Positions 42,023 through 51,743 are shown, counted from the first letter of the stretch. The stretch: DNA of 64,000 nucleotides from JBBPYC01 sp965218765 (GCA_965218765.1 CBDCLU010000002.1:558001-622000); one strand, 5' to 3'. The notes: generated by a model not told the origin, from the sequence alone. Numbers and translations are program-made.

Positions 42023-43876
42023 TCACTGGCGGGCCAGTTCGCCGATCGCCTGGTAGAACGCGGCTGAGCCTTCCACCGGATTGTCCGGCCGGATCTCGAG
42101 CCGGTTCAACGTCGCGCGTCCGGTCAGCTCGGCGCCGGACGTGATGGACAGGTAGTAAGGGCTGATAAAGCGCGCACCGCCGCGGTAGTGCGACAGCATC
42201 GCTTCGCGGTGCACGCCGGGCCGCTTCCACTGCTGCGGGTTGAACTCCGGCACGCCGTAGCCGACCAGATGCCGCTCGCCGATGAACGCGCGAATCCAGT
42301 CGCTGTCGGCCGCACCGCCGTACATGTTGAGGCCGCTGCGCCAGGGCAGCCCGAATTTGAGGCTTCGATCGACCGAGAACAGCTTGGCGTTCCAGCTCGA
42401 GTTGACCTGCGGCACGATCTGGTGCGAATAGAGCTTGTCCTGCTCGATGCCGGCTGCGAGCGCCATCGCATTGAAGTGTTCGATGAAATGCAGCACCTGC
42501 TCGGCACGAAACGCGTTCCAGTCACGCGCAAGCGGATTGAAGTAGAGGTCCTGCGACGATTTTGGCAAGTCCAGCCAGCCACGCACGCCGGCCAGTGCGC
42601 TGAGCGGCTCGAGCGCCTGCAACCGCGGCGCCGCAGCATCCGGCAGCGGTGCCTGGTCGCGGCCAATGACGTTGAACTCGAATGCGCCGAGCAGCAAGCG
42701 CTGCCCTGCCGCATGCGCAAGCACCTGCCCGACGTGGCGCCCCGGCGCCATCGCATCGAACCGCAGGTTCAGCCGAAAGCCCACGTTCGGGTCGGTGATC
42801 TCATCGACCGCGCGGTACACGTCGAGCCGGTTGAAGCCGCGCGGCACGTCCCCGGCCGATTCGCCGTCGACGACGAGTTCAAGCCGGTCGACCCGCCGCT
42901 GCGGGTCCCACAGCCAGCCCGCCACCGGCAGCTCGCCATGCGCAAACCCGTCGTAATGCTCGCCGAACGATTGCAGCTGGTCGCGCCGGATGTCTTTCGA
43001 CGGTGCCGGCACGTCGTCGAAGCTCGCGTACGCAAAACCATTCGTCTCGTTGAACGTGTCGAGCCGGCCATACCTGCGTTCGAGCCAGCTGCGGAACAAC
43101 GCGACCGAGCTCGGGTGGTAGTCGGTCACCTGCGGCTCGCGGAAGTCGCCCATGCCGTTTTCGAAATCGCGAAACATCTGGTGCACTTCGCCGGCCATCG
43201 TGATGGCGATGATGCGTTGCCTGACGTCGGGCGGCAGCGCTGCGATGCGCTTCAGGACGTAGTTCGCGGCTTCGAACCGATAGCGATTGACTTCCAGGTT
43301 GGGGTTGGTCAGCAACGTGAACGGCAGCACCTTGTTGCCGAAATAGTTCGATGCCGGCACCGATCCGTCGGCGAGCTGCAGCATGTTGGCCTTGTCGCCG
43401 GCCAGGGCCTCGGGCAGCGGGCCGCGCGAGTCGAAATGATCGGCCACCAGATAGATCACCACGGGCCGCTGCATGCGCGTGATGAGGTCCATGTAGTCCT
43501 CGATCTTGATGGCGTCGAGCACGAATGCGCCGTCGATCTTCTGGTAGAGCCCGAGCAGCGGAATGGTGGCGGTGTAGCCAAGCTGGACTTGGCCGGCCGC
43601 ACCGCCGGGCTCGAGTCGGTCGAGCACGTCCGCCAGCGCAGCCGCCGCATCGAAGTCATGCTTCACACAGCGTGAGCCAGGATCAAAGAACTGTTTGTAC
43701 TCTTCGTGCTGCTTCACGCCGATGCATTCGACCAAACCTTCGATGACGGGGGCGATGGTGAATGGCGCACGCTGCGGCAGCGGTTGGGCTGCGGCGTCGA
43801 AAAATGCACCGCCCAGTGCAATTGGCGCAATTAGCAACGCGAGTCGTGCGAGCGAGGCGGACGTCAACTTTGACAC
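42023..43876 (-). CDS. exported glycosidase-like protein (TIM-barrel, GH42-like), function unknown
   Basis: About 617 residues after a GTG start at 43876, which gives a compact signal peptide (LARLALLIAPIALGGAFFDAAAQ). An ATG at 43927 would overlap the glycosyltransferase gene. The mature part has TIM-barrel glycosidase features: an acidic residue in TMAGEVHQMF, ETNGFAYASFDDVPAPS resembling the GH42 N/E region, and VGYGVPEFNP as a possible nucleophile strand. No family match is certain. It may trim or bind a surface polysaccharide made by its neighbours. Confidence 0.7.
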   Translation of the reverse strand: MSKLTSASLARLALLIAPIALGGAFFDAAAQPLPQRAPFTIAPVIEGLVECIGVKQHEEYKQFFDPGSRCVKHDFDAAAALADVLDRLEPGGAAGQVQLGYTATIPLLGLYQKIDGAFVLDAIKIEDYMDLITRMQRPVVIYLVADHFDSRGPLPEALAGDKANMLQLADGSVPASNYFGNKVLPFTLLTNPNLEVNRYRFEAANYVLKRIAALPPDVRQRIIAITMAGEVHQMFRDFENGMGDFREPQVTDYHPSSVALFRSWLERRYGRLDTFNETNGFAYASFDDVPAPSKDIRRDQLQSFGEHYDGFAHGELPVAGWLWDPQRRVDRLELVVDGESAGDVPRGFNRLDVYRAVDEITDPNVGFRLNLRFDAMAPGRHVGQVLAHAAGQRLLLGAFEFNVIGRDQAPLPDAAAPRLQALEPLSALAGVRGWLDLPKSSQDLYFNPLARDWNAFRAEQVLHFIEHFNAMALAAGIEQDKLYSHQIVPQVNSSWNAKLFSVDRSLKFGLPWRSGLNMYGGAADSDWIRAFIGERHLVGYGVPEFNPQQWKRPGVHREAMLSHYRGGARFISPYYLSITSGAELTGRATLNRLEIRPDNPVEGSAAFYQAIGELARQ

Positions 43877-43895
43877 CGGAGAATCGATTCGAAAC

Positions 43896-44930
43896 TCATT
43901 GCTGCAGGTCAACTGGCGCTTCAACATCTTTTTTTGGAACGTCTGCACTGGGATTGCGCTGCTGCCCACGCGTGGCGGGGATCGAGAGATAGACAAGGCG
44001 CTTGGCCTCCTGCCGACCGAGCGTGACGTGGTGCAGCACGGCGCCACAGACCAGCGACAACATCGCGCTCAGCATGATGCCGGTTGCCAGCACGCCGGTG
44101 GGCAGCCGCGGAACTTCTCCAGTGTCGAAGTAGGTCAGTGCCAGTGGCACGCCCAGTCCGACGGACAGCAACGCGAGCAACGCCGCGAGCAATGAGAAAA
44201 ACGCCATCGGCCGTTCGCTTGTGAACAAGTGGCCGATCGTGCCGAGGATGCGCAAACCGTCCCGCCAGGTCGAGAGCTTGCTCGCGGTACCGACCGGCCT
44301 GGATCTGTACGTGACCGTTATTTCTTCATACGGCATCCGCAGTTCGAGCGCGTGTACGGTCAATTCGGTTTCGATCTCGAATCCGGAAGCTGCCGCCGGA
44401 AACGACTTCGCATAGCGCCGTGAGAATACGCGGTGCCCGGACAACATGTCGCTGAACGCACCGCCGAACAGAAAGCCGACCGAGCGCGTGAGCAGCTCGT
44501 TGCCGAAGCGATGACCGCGCCGGTAAGTCGCCTGGTCCGCACGGTCGTCCACGCGCGATCCCACTACCATGTCGCAGCCGCGCAGCAGCACGCCGTCGAT
44601 CAGTTCCCGGATGTTCGACACGTCGTAGGTCGCGTCGCCATCGCTCATCACATAAACATCGGCTTCCACGTCGGCGAACATCCGGCGCACGACATTGCCC
44701 TTGCCGCGCAGCGACACGTGATGCACATGGGCACCGGCAGCCGCCGCTAGCGATGCGGTGTCGTCGGTCGAAGCGTTGTCGAACACGTGGATCGGTGCTT
44801 CAGGAAGCGCTGCGCGATATTCGTGCAACACCTGTTCAATCGCGCCGGCTTCGTTGTAGCAAGGCAGCACGACGGCGATAGTGGTGGTTGTGAGTAACCC
44901 GGCGGAACGAGGTAGAGAGGGGGCAGGCAT
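43896..44930 (-). CDS. GT2 family glycosyltransferase with C-terminal membrane helices
   Basis: 344 residues. GT-A fold: VVLPCYNEAGAIEQVL, FDNASTDDT, the DGDATYD metal site (DXD-like) and VVGSRVDDR. Two to three hydrophobic helices follow residue 235. This layout is that of dolichyl/undecaprenyl-phosphate hexose synthases (DPM1/ArnC/GtrB group), which load a sugar onto a lipid carrier. Likely partner: the GT-C-like membrane protein at 44970-46844, transcribed just upstream. Confidence 0.9.
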   Translation of the reverse strand: MPAPSLPRSAGLLTTTTIAVVLPCYNEAGAIEQVLHEYRAALPEAPIHVFDNASTDDTASLAAAAGAHVHHVSLRGKGNVVRRMFADVEADVYVMSDGDATYDVSNIRELIDGVLLRGCDMVVGSRVDDRADQATYRRGHRFGNELLTRSVGFLFGGAFSDMLSGHRVFSRRYAKSFPAAASGFEIETELTVHALELRMPYEEITVTYRSRPVGTASKLSTWRDGLRILGTIGHLFTSERPMAFFSLLAALLALLSVGLGVPLALTYFDTGEVPRLPTGVLATGIMLSAMLSLVCGAVLHHVTLGRQEAKRLVYLSIPATRGQQRNPSADVPKKDVEAPVDLQQ

Positions 44931-44969
44931 GGTGCTCGCGGCCGGTGATCACAGCGGCCTATTCAAACT

Positions 44970-46844
44970 TCATGGGTGATCGGCAACAGATGGGCCAACG
45001 ACAAAGGGATACACCTTTGCAGGCCGGCAGGTTTCGTCGCTCCCATCCGCTTTCCTCCAATGGGCGACACGGAAGATCGCGAAGCTTTGGTTTTTGCCGA
45101 GCTCTAAAAAGCACTGTGCAAAGGTTGGGTTGTCACGCAGACTGTGGTTGTACTGGAGCCGCAGGACCAGCGTATTCAATTTGAGCTTGGAAAGCCTTGC
45201 TGCAAGTTCCGCTGGCGACAGATTGACAAAGTCCTCGTAGCGCCAAGGCCCAAAGTGGTCGCCCCATATGGGATGGGGTGCATAGTAAATCGCGCCCTCC
45301 ATGCCGTTCTGATAAATGCGGGCATCGTCGTCCAATCCACGCAGAAAAGTTGTCGTCTCCCACGTTTGGGAAAGCTCTCTCGCAAGAAAAAGGTCGCGCT
45401 GTGTTGGCGTAACCGCAACTTGAGGCCAGTCATTGCTGAGACTGCGCCCGGTCGTCAACACCGATAGTCCAACCAGCAGCACGACAAGACACTGCCGAAA
45501 CCGCTTGGCTCCAACACTACTAGGAAATCTGCTTGACCAAGCGTGCTTGCGGCAAAGGGTGAAAAGCGAAAACGCAACGTGGTATGCAACGCTCCCAGAC
45601 AGCAGCAGCAACAACGGATAGCTAGGCAGAAGGTAGCGAGCAAAATGCGACGTAGCCAACCAGACTGCGAAAGCGTAGCCGCAGAACAGCATGACTATTC
45701 GCAGCGACGAAGTCCGCCAGATCAAAGGCACCAAAGGTGCTGCAATGGCTGGCCAGACGAGTGACGGCGGCCAGTTGCGCACATTCGAAAGATCCAGCAG
45801 CTGGCGACGCATATCGCTTGCGTTCCAGTCATGAAAACCGAAGACGTTGCCGCCCAGCGGATCGAACGGATCGCCAGTTTGAAGTGCGTTGCGCACATAC
45901 CAATATGCGCACGGCAGCAGACCGGCACCCAATGCCATCAGCAGCACCTTCGGCCGTCGTTCCCTGAGAAGCACGGCGACTGCAAAAAATGGCAGCAGCC
46001 CAAGCGTCTGGTACTTGGTTCCGGCAGCAACACCGAGAAAGAATGCTGCAGCCAGCAGCCATCCACCTGATCGGCTTGCAGCTGACTCCCACCACAGCAA
46101 AAAGCTGGTCAAGCCAGCCAATAGAAACGCCGCGACGGCAAGATCAATGTACGCGTTGCCGAAATCCAGCCGAACAAGAAAAAGCCACGCAGTTGCCGCG
46201 ATACAAGCGACGATGCGATTCATGTATCGCGTCGCCAGCTGATAGAGCAGCAATGCCGTCAGCCAGCCGGCGAGCGCGTGCAGCAAATGCGGCATCACGT
46301 CGTCGAGCAACACCAGTGCCGCCGCGTAAAGCAGGTGGTAGTTGAACGGGGCCCATGGGTAACGCAGCCATTCGTTGACCTGCAGACGCCCAGTTTGTGC
46401 CCATGCCTGCGCATGTGGCAGGTGATACATGAGTTCGTCCCACATGTGCGGTGGGCGCAGCGGGAACAGCGTGGTGCCCAAGCCGAGCAAGAGCAACAGC
46501 CAAACCGTCCAATGAGTTGCAAATAATTTTTTCGTGGCCGGTGGCGAATGCCTGGAGGCATGCGATCCAAATGGCCACGATGCTTGCCATGTTGCAGCTG
46601 TCAGCCCAACGGCAAGCAATGCAAGTAAAACCGGCGCTAGCAGCAGCCCCGCGACCGCAAGCCACTGCAGCGCGCAGATCACGATGCCGATGCCGCAACA
46701 AGTGCTTAACCCATGCGCCAGCCAGCGCTGCATCGACGTTGCAGCCAGCAGCCGATGCAAGACGAGCTGTCCCGCACCCCAGCATGCGAACACAAACAGC
46801 GACAACGCCGCGTAGTGCCCGGCGATGAACACTGCCCTATCCAC
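44970..46844 (-). CDS. GT-C-like (ArnT/GT39-type) polytopic membrane protein
   Basis: 624 residues with about 12 membrane helices and a C-terminal periplasmic domain of about 140 residues. The first large loop carries PPHMWDELMYHLPHAQAW, the acidic GT-C signature position, and FARYLLPSYPL. It probably moves a sugar from a polyprenyl-phosphate donor to a cell-surface acceptor, with the GT2 enzyme downstream making the donor. Base composition is visibly more AT-rich than in its neighbours (for example AATTATTTGC near 46526), suggesting transfer. Confidence 0.82.
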   Translation of the reverse strand: MDRAVFIAGHYAALSLFVFACWGAGQLVLHRLLAATSMQRWLAHGLSTCCGIGIVICALQWLAVAGLLLAPVLLALLAVGLTAATWQASWPFGSHASRHSPPATKKLFATHWTVWLLLLLGLGTTLFPLRPPHMWDELMYHLPHAQAWAQTGRLQVNEWLRYPWAPFNYHLLYAAALVLLDDVMPHLLHALAGWLTALLLYQLATRYMNRIVACIAATAWLFLVRLDFGNAYIDLAVAAFLLAGLTSFLLWWESAASRSGGWLLAAAFFLGVAAGTKYQTLGLLPFFAVAVLLRERRPKVLLMALGAGLLPCAYWYVRNALQTGDPFDPLGGNVFGFHDWNASDMRRQLLDLSNVRNWPPSLVWPAIAAPLVPLIWRTSSLRIVMLFCGYAFAVWLATSHFARYLLPSYPLLLLLSGSVAYHVAFSLFTLCRKHAWSSRFPSSVGAKRFRQCLVVLLVGLSVLTTGRSLSNDWPQVAVTPTQRDLFLARELSQTWETTTFLRGLDDDARIYQNGMEGAIYYAPHPIWGDHFGPWRYEDFVNLSPAELAARLSKLKLNTLVLRLQYNHSLRDNPTFAQCFLELGKNQSFAIFRVAHWRKADGSDETCRPAKVYPFVVGPSVADHP

Positions 46845-46895
46845 AGACTATTTGGTGGTAGCGGTTTCGGTGCGCCCTGCTGCTGCTTTCCGGCA

Positions 46896-47876
46896 TCAGG
46901 CTTGCTTGGCCGCCGCCGGTTCCGCAAACCGCCCATACCCGCGCAGCCGATGCTGCCGAATCTCGAGCAGCGCCTGCGGGCTCATTTCCGTCACCTGCCG
47001 CCAAGCATCGGCCAGTGCCCGTTTCAGAAAACCCGCCATCTGCTTGTAATCCCGCTGCGCGCCGCCGATCGGCTCGTTCACGATCGTGTCGATCAGGCCC
47101 AGGCTTTTCAGGCGCGGCGCGGTGATGCCCAGCGCTTCGGCCGCCTCCTGCGCCTTGTCGGCGGTCTTCCAGAGAATCGATGCGCAGCCTTCCGGGCTGA
47201 TCACCGAATAGATCGCGTACTGCAGCATCAGCACCTGGTCGGCCACCGACAGCGCGAGCGCGCCGCCGGAGCCGCCTTCTCCGATGATGGTGGTGATGAT
47301 CGGAACGTTCAGTTGCGCCATCTCGAAGATGTTGCGGCCGATCGCCTCGGACTGACAGCGTTCTTCGGCGTCGATGCCGGGATAAGCGCCCGGCGTGTCC
47401 ACGAACGTGAAGACGACCAGGCCGAACTTCTCGGCGGTCTTCATCAGGCGCAGCGCCTTGCGGTAGCCCTCGGGCTTGGTCATGCCGAAGTTGCGCAGCG
47501 CGCGTTCTTTCGTGTCGCGGCCTTTCTGGTGTCCCAGCACTAGGCACGGCATACCGTTGAAGCGCGCCAGGCCGCCGACGATGCTCAGGTCGTCGGCAAA
47601 ATGCCGGTCGCCATGCAGCTCGACGAAGTCGGTAAAGATTTCTGCGACGTAGTCGAGCGTGTAGGGCCGCTCGGTGTGGCGCGCCACGCGCGTGATCTGC
47701 CAGGCGCTCAGCTCGCTGTAGATGGTCTTGGTGAGTTGCTGGCTCTTCTTTGCGAGCTGCTCGATCTCGTCCGAGATGTCGACCGACGAATCGGTCTGTA
47801 CGGCCCGCAGTTCCTCGATCTTGTTTTCGAGCTCGGCAATCGGCTGCTCGAAGTCGAGAAAGGTTCTTCTTGCCAT
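46896..47876 (-). CDS. accA: acetyl-CoA carboxylase carboxyltransferase subunit alpha
   Basis: 326 residues. It begins MARRTFLDFEQPIAELE and holds LGHQKGRDTKERALRNFGM, VDTPGAYPGIDAEERCQ, GEGGSGGALAL and SPEGCASILWK, all AccA hallmarks. With AccD it transfers CO2 from carboxybiotin to acetyl-CoA, the first step of fatty acid synthesis. ATG at 47876. In related genomes it lies directly upstream of tilS; here about 9 kb separates them. Confidence 0.97.
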   Translation of the reverse strand: MARRTFLDFEQPIAELENKIEELRAVQTDSSVDISDEIEQLAKKSQQLTKTIYSELSAWQITRVARHTERPYTLDYVAEIFTDFVELHGDRHFADDLSIVGGLARFNGMPCLVLGHQKGRDTKERALRNFGMTKPEGYRKALRLMKTAEKFGLVVFTFVDTPGAYPGIDAEERCQSEAIGRNIFEMAQLNVPIITTIIGEGGSGGALALSVADQVLMLQYAIYSVISPEGCASILWKTADKAQEAAEALGITAPRLKSLGLIDTIVNEPIGGAQRDYKQMAGFLKRALADAWRQVTEMSPQALLEIRQHRLRGYGRFAEPAAAKQA

Positions 47877-47986
47877 GCGTGGCTTTCTGCAGACGGGGAG
47901 GTGGAGCGGTCGATCAGCGCAGCGGCTGGCCGGCCGCCGCCACTGGCCGGCAGAGCGCCGACTGCGGCCGACGTCGGCGTCGGCCC

Positions 47987-48658
47987 TCAAGCCGGCGGCA
48001 GCGGCGCCAGCGAGCGCCAAATATACCAAGTGGCCACGCTGCAAAACGGCACCCAGGCAGCGGCGACTTCGCGCGCGTCGCTGCGGCTTACGGATTCCCC
48101 GGAGAAGTAGTTCTTGCTGATGCCGCTGATCAGACCCGCGTCATCGAGCGGCAGCACGTTCGGCCGCAGCATATGAAAGATCAGAAACATGTCGGCGGTC
48201 CAGCGGCCGATGCCGCGGATCGCGACGAGTTCGGCGGCAATTTCGTCGTCGTCCATCGAGGCCCACTGCTCGACGCGCAGCGCACCGGAATCGAATTTCA
48301 GCGCCAGGTCCACCAGATATTCCACCTTGCGCTGGCTCAAGCCTGCCGCGCGCATGTCGTCGATCTTCAGGCGCAGCATCGCTTCCGGCGTCATGCATGG
48401 CGGCGGCAGCAGCAGCGCGAACCGGTCCCACACCGTCTGCGCCGCCTTGAACGAGATCTGCTGGCCGACGATGCTGCGCGCCAGCGTCGTGAACGCATCG
48501 CCGCGCGACTGCAGAAACAGCCCGTTGAACTGCGGGATGAGCCGCTTCATCACACGGTCGCTGGCCTGCAGGTGCTCGCAGGCGTCGGCCCAGTAGTGCG
48601 GCTGGGCAGCTGGCGCCAGAACGCTGGCGGCGCGTGCCTCAGGTTGTGCTTCGATCAT
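47987..48658 (-). CDS. alkA: DNA-3-methyladenine glycosylase II-like (AlkA/HhH-GPD)
   Basis: 223 residues. HhH-GPD superfamily: SIVGQQISFKAAQTVWDRF, the helix-hairpin-helix VAIRGIGRWTADMFLIF and the catalytic aspartate in VLPLDDAGL. It excises alkylated purines. It lies between cysS and accA on the minus strand, its usual place in this order. Confidence 0.93.
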   Translation of the reverse strand: MIEAQPEARAASVLAPAAQPHYWADACEHLQASDRVMKRLIPQFNGLFLQSRGDAFTTLARSIVGQQISFKAAQTVWDRFALLLPPPCMTPEAMLRLKIDDMRAAGLSQRKVEYLVDLALKFDSGALRVEQWASMDDDEIAAELVAIRGIGRWTADMFLIFHMLRPNVLPLDDAGLISGISKNYFSGESVSRSDAREVAAAWVPFCSVATWYIWRSLAPLPPA

Positions 48659-48707
48659 GCGAGATGGCCGCGATGGGAGCGCGATGAGACACGATGCGTG
48701 TTCAGGC

Positions 48708-50105
48708 TCAAGGCAGTGCCTCCCAGCTGGTGCCGGCGGCAGCGTCCTTCAACGCAACGCCCTGCTCGAGCAGTTCGCGTCGAATCCGGTCGGCGGCAGC
48801 GAAGTCGCGTCTCGCTTTGGCCGCTGCACGCTCGGCGATGCGCGCTTCGATCGCGGCAGCGTCCGGCATGCAGGCAGCACCCGCTGTGCGGGCCTGCAGA
48901 AACGCCTGTGGCTCGGCCTGCAACAGTCCGAGCACGCCGCCCAGCGCGCGCAGCAAGCCGGCATCGCTGGCCGAGCCGGAACGGTTCACCGCGGCAGCCA
49001 GCTCGAACAGCACCGCAACCGCCTCGGGCGTGCCGAAGTCCTCGTCGAGCGCCGCCTTGAAGCGTGCAGCGCGCGGTTCGGCCCAGTCGATCGCAGCCGG
49101 CGCCCCGATCGACGGCGCCTGCTCCAACGCGGTGTAGAGGCGCCGCAGCGCTCCGCGCGCATCGTCGAGATGCGCGTCACTGTAGTTGAGCGGGCTGCGG
49201 TAGTGCGTGCGCACGATGAAAAAGCGCAGTGTTTCCGCGTCGTAGCGTTGCAGCACGTCGGCTACGGTGAAGAAGTTGCCCAGGCTCTTGGACATCTTCT
49301 CATCGTCGATGTTGACGAAGCCGTTGTGCATCCAGATGCGCGCCAGCGGCACGCCGTTAGCGCCCATGCTCTGCGCGAGCTCGTTCTCATGATGCGGGAA
49401 AATCAGGTCGGCACCGCCGCCGTGGATGTCCACGGTGTCGCCGAGCAGCGCCTGGCACATCGCGGAGCACTCGATGTGCCAACCCGGCCGGCCACGCCCC
49501 CAGCGGCTGTCCCACTGCGCGTCGGGCGGTTCGTCCGGCTTGGCCGACTTCCAAAGCACGAAGTCGAGCGGGTCGCGCTTGTCGTCACTGACCGCGACGC
49601 GCTCGCCTGCCAGCAGCTCATCGATCGACTTGCCGGACAACCGGCCGTAGCCGGCTGCGCGCCGCACCGCGAAGTTCACATCGCCAGCCTCTGCGTGATA
49701 GGCCAGTGCCTTTTCCTGCAGCGTGCCGATCATGCGCAGCATCTGCGGCACGTAGCCGGTTGCACGCGGATCGTGAGTCGGGCGCTCGATAAAAAGCGCA
49801 TCGGCGTCACGGTACATGGCAGCGATCATGCGTTCGGTCAACACATGAATCGGCTCGCCGTTGTCCAGCGCACGGCGGATGATCTTGTCGTCGATATCGG
49901 TGATGTTGCGCACGTAGTCCACGTGATAACCGGAAGCCTTCAGCCAGCGCTGCACCACGTCGAATGCGATCATCGAACGCGCGTGGCCAACGTGCAGCAG
50001 GTCATAGACGGTGATGCCGCAGACGTACATCCGCACCTGCCCAGGCGTGATAGGCACGAGCGGCTCCAGCATGCGTGAAAACGAGTTGTGGATGCGCAAC
50101 GTCAT
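48708..50105 (-). CDS. cysS: cysteinyl-tRNA synthetase
   Basis: 465 residues. HIGH-type motif HVGHARS, KMSKS motif in DDEKMSKSLGNFF, zinc ligands at CGITVYD, CSAMC and HHENE. It charges tRNA-Cys. ATG at 50105 (MTLRIHNSFSRM) matches the family start; a longer frame to 50186 is not supported. Divergent from the TPR gene across 256 bp. Confidence 0.97.
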   Translation of the reverse strand: MTLRIHNSFSRMLEPLVPITPGQVRMYVCGITVYDLLHVGHARSMIAFDVVQRWLKASGYHVDYVRNITDIDDKIIRRALDNGEPIHVLTERMIAAMYRDADALFIERPTHDPRATGYVPQMLRMIGTLQEKALAYHAEAGDVNFAVRRAAGYGRLSGKSIDELLAGERVAVSDDKRDPLDFVLWKSAKPDEPPDAQWDSRWGRGRPGWHIECSAMCQALLGDTVDIHGGGADLIFPHHENELAQSMGANGVPLARIWMHNGFVNIDDEKMSKSLGNFFTVADVLQRYDAETLRFFIVRTHYRSPLNYSDAHLDDARGALRRLYTALEQAPSIGAPAAIDWAEPRAARFKAALDEDFGTPEAVAVLFELAAAVNRSGSASDAGLLRALGGVLGLLQAEPQAFLQARTAGAACMPDAAAIEARIAERAAAKARRDFAAADRIRRELLEQGVALKDAAAGTSWEALP

Positions 50106-50361
50106 GGTTTGCTGCGGAAGTCCGTTCCTTTGGGCCTGGCGTAGGTCTCCACGCTCACCCGAATGCCCGACGGCGTGTGCGTGCACTCAGGCGCGAGCCG
50201 GCTGGCGGCAGGGTTTGGAAATTGGCTCCGATGGAATCAGCCAGCGCCTATAGCAGCTGTTTCGCCGAGGCTTCAGGCGCCGACTACTGCACCCCGTCGG
50301 ATAGAATGAAAATCAGTATAGCTTCGGCTTTCCCCGCATCGACGTGCTGTTGCTTGCCGCG

Positions 50362-50955
50362 ATGTCTGTCGTTTTCATGAACTTGCTTCGAACGTTTTTT
50401 TCGGTTATTGCTGCTACGCGACGGCTTCAATCCAGCTGGCATTCAGTCGCTGCGGGACTGCTGATCTGCGCGGCATCAAGCGTCCAGGCGTCCGAATACA
50501 CCGACATCCAGCAGCTGGCGAACGCCGGGCAGACCTTCCAGGCGCTGGCTCGCGTCGACCAAGGCATTGCGCAGAATCCGAAAGATCCGCAATTGCGGTT
50601 TTTGAAGGGTGTGATCGAGTCCAACGCCGGCATGACCGATGCGGCCGAGCAAACGTTCATTGCGTTGACGCGTATCTATCCTGAGTTGCCGGAGCCATAC
50701 AACAACCTCGCGGCGCTCTACGCGAAGTCGAATCGCTTTGGCAAGGCGCGCGAGGCGCTCGAGTCCGCATTGCGGCTGAACCCGGGCTATGCGGTCGCGC
50801 AGGAGAACCTCGGCGATGTCTACGTGCGGCTGGCCGCGGAAGCCTACGCGCAGGCGCAGCAGCTTGAACGCAGCAATCCGCGCGTCGCGCCCAAGCTCGC
50901 TCAGGTGCGGCAATTGCTCGACGGCACGACGGCAGTGCCTGCAGCATCACGCTGA
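50362..50955 (+). CDS. exported TPR-repeat protein
   Basis: About 197 residues. A hydrophobic leader (SWHSVAAGLLICAASSVQAS, cleavage near QAS) is followed by at least two TPR units (ELPEPYNNLAALYAKSNRFGKAREALESAL, cut here to its core). The start could be ATG 50362, ATG 50377 or a TTG at 50344; no SD decides. It precedes ppiA by 59 bases on the same strand; TPR proteins ahead of periplasmic cyclophilins are common in this order. Confidence 0.85.
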   Translation: MSVVFMNLLRTFFSVIAATRRLQSSWHSVAAGLLICAASSVQASEYTDIQQLANAGQTFQALARVDQGIAQNPKDPQLRFLKGVIESNAGMTDAAEQTFIALTRIYPELPEPYNNLAALYAKSNRFGKAREALESALRLNPGYAVAQENLGDVYVRLAAEAYAQAQQLERSNPRVAPKLAQVRQLLDGTTAVPAASR

Positions 50956-51014
50956 TTGATTGATGGATGGCGGCGCTGCCTGCTCCTGTGATTCCGTACC
51001 AGAGGGCTATTCAC

Positions 51015-51743
51015 ATGTTCAAATCCGCACCGCGCCTTGCGCAGGCGATCGTCAACATGCGGCGCAGGCTGCTGCTCGGCACCGGCGCACTGAGCCTTGC
51101 TGCGACACTCGCCACGCTCATCGCCGGCCCTGCTGCTGCTGCGCAGGCGCCGCGCGTCAAGTTCATGACGTCGGCCGGCGACTTCGTGATCGAGGTCTAT
51201 CCCGACAAGGCACCGAAGACGGTGGCAAATTTTCTGCAGTACGTGCACGATGGCCACTACGCGGGCACCATCTTTCATCGCGTGATCCCGACATTCATGG
51301 TGCAAGGCGGCGGCTTCGACCGCGATTACCAGCAGAAAAAGAATCGTGCGCCGATCGCTCACGAAGGCCGTGCAGCGCTGGCTGCAGGCGGCATGAAGAA
51401 CGTTGTGGGCACGGTCGCAATGGCGCGCACGACGGACCCGGATTCGGCCACTTCGCAATTTTTCATCAATGTGGCGAACAACGCGTTTCTTGACCCGGTC
51501 GTGATACCGCCTGGTGACCCGGTGCCGCGGTTCGAATATCACGGCCGCACCTATGAGAACACGCCGCGCGCCAAACTTGAATCGGCGCCACAGCTCTACG
51601 GCTATACGGTGTTCGGCAAGGTTGTGAGCGGCATGGACGTGATTGAGAAGATCAAGTCGATGCCGACCGGCGCCGGTGGCCCGTTTCCGAGTGATGTGCC
51701 GAAGACACAGGTTGTGATCGAGTCTGCGACCGAAGTCGAGTAA
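51015..51743 (+). CDS. ppiA: periplasmic peptidyl-prolyl cis-trans isomerase (cyclophilin, PpiA-like)
   Basis: 242 residues. A signal peptide with RRRLLLGTGALSL (Tat-like RRR) and cleavage after AAA leads to the cyclophilin domain: APKTVANFLQYV, GTIFHRVIPTFMVQGGGF, MARTTDPDSATSQFFINV. It catalyses proline isomerisation in the cell envelope. ATG at 51015. The cytosolic paralogue follows 54 bases later. Confidence 0.92.
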   Translation: MFKSAPRLAQAIVNMRRRLLLGTGALSLAATLATLIAGPAAAAQAPRVKFMTSAGDFVIEVYPDKAPKTVANFLQYVHDGHYAGTIFHRVIPTFMVQGGGFDRDYQQKKNRAPIAHEGRAALAAGGMKNVVGTVAMARTTDPDSATSQFFINVANNAFLDPVVIPPGDPVPRFEYHGRTYENTPRAKLESAPQLYGYTVFGKVVSGMDVIEKIKSMPTGAGGPFPSDVPKTQVVIESATEVE

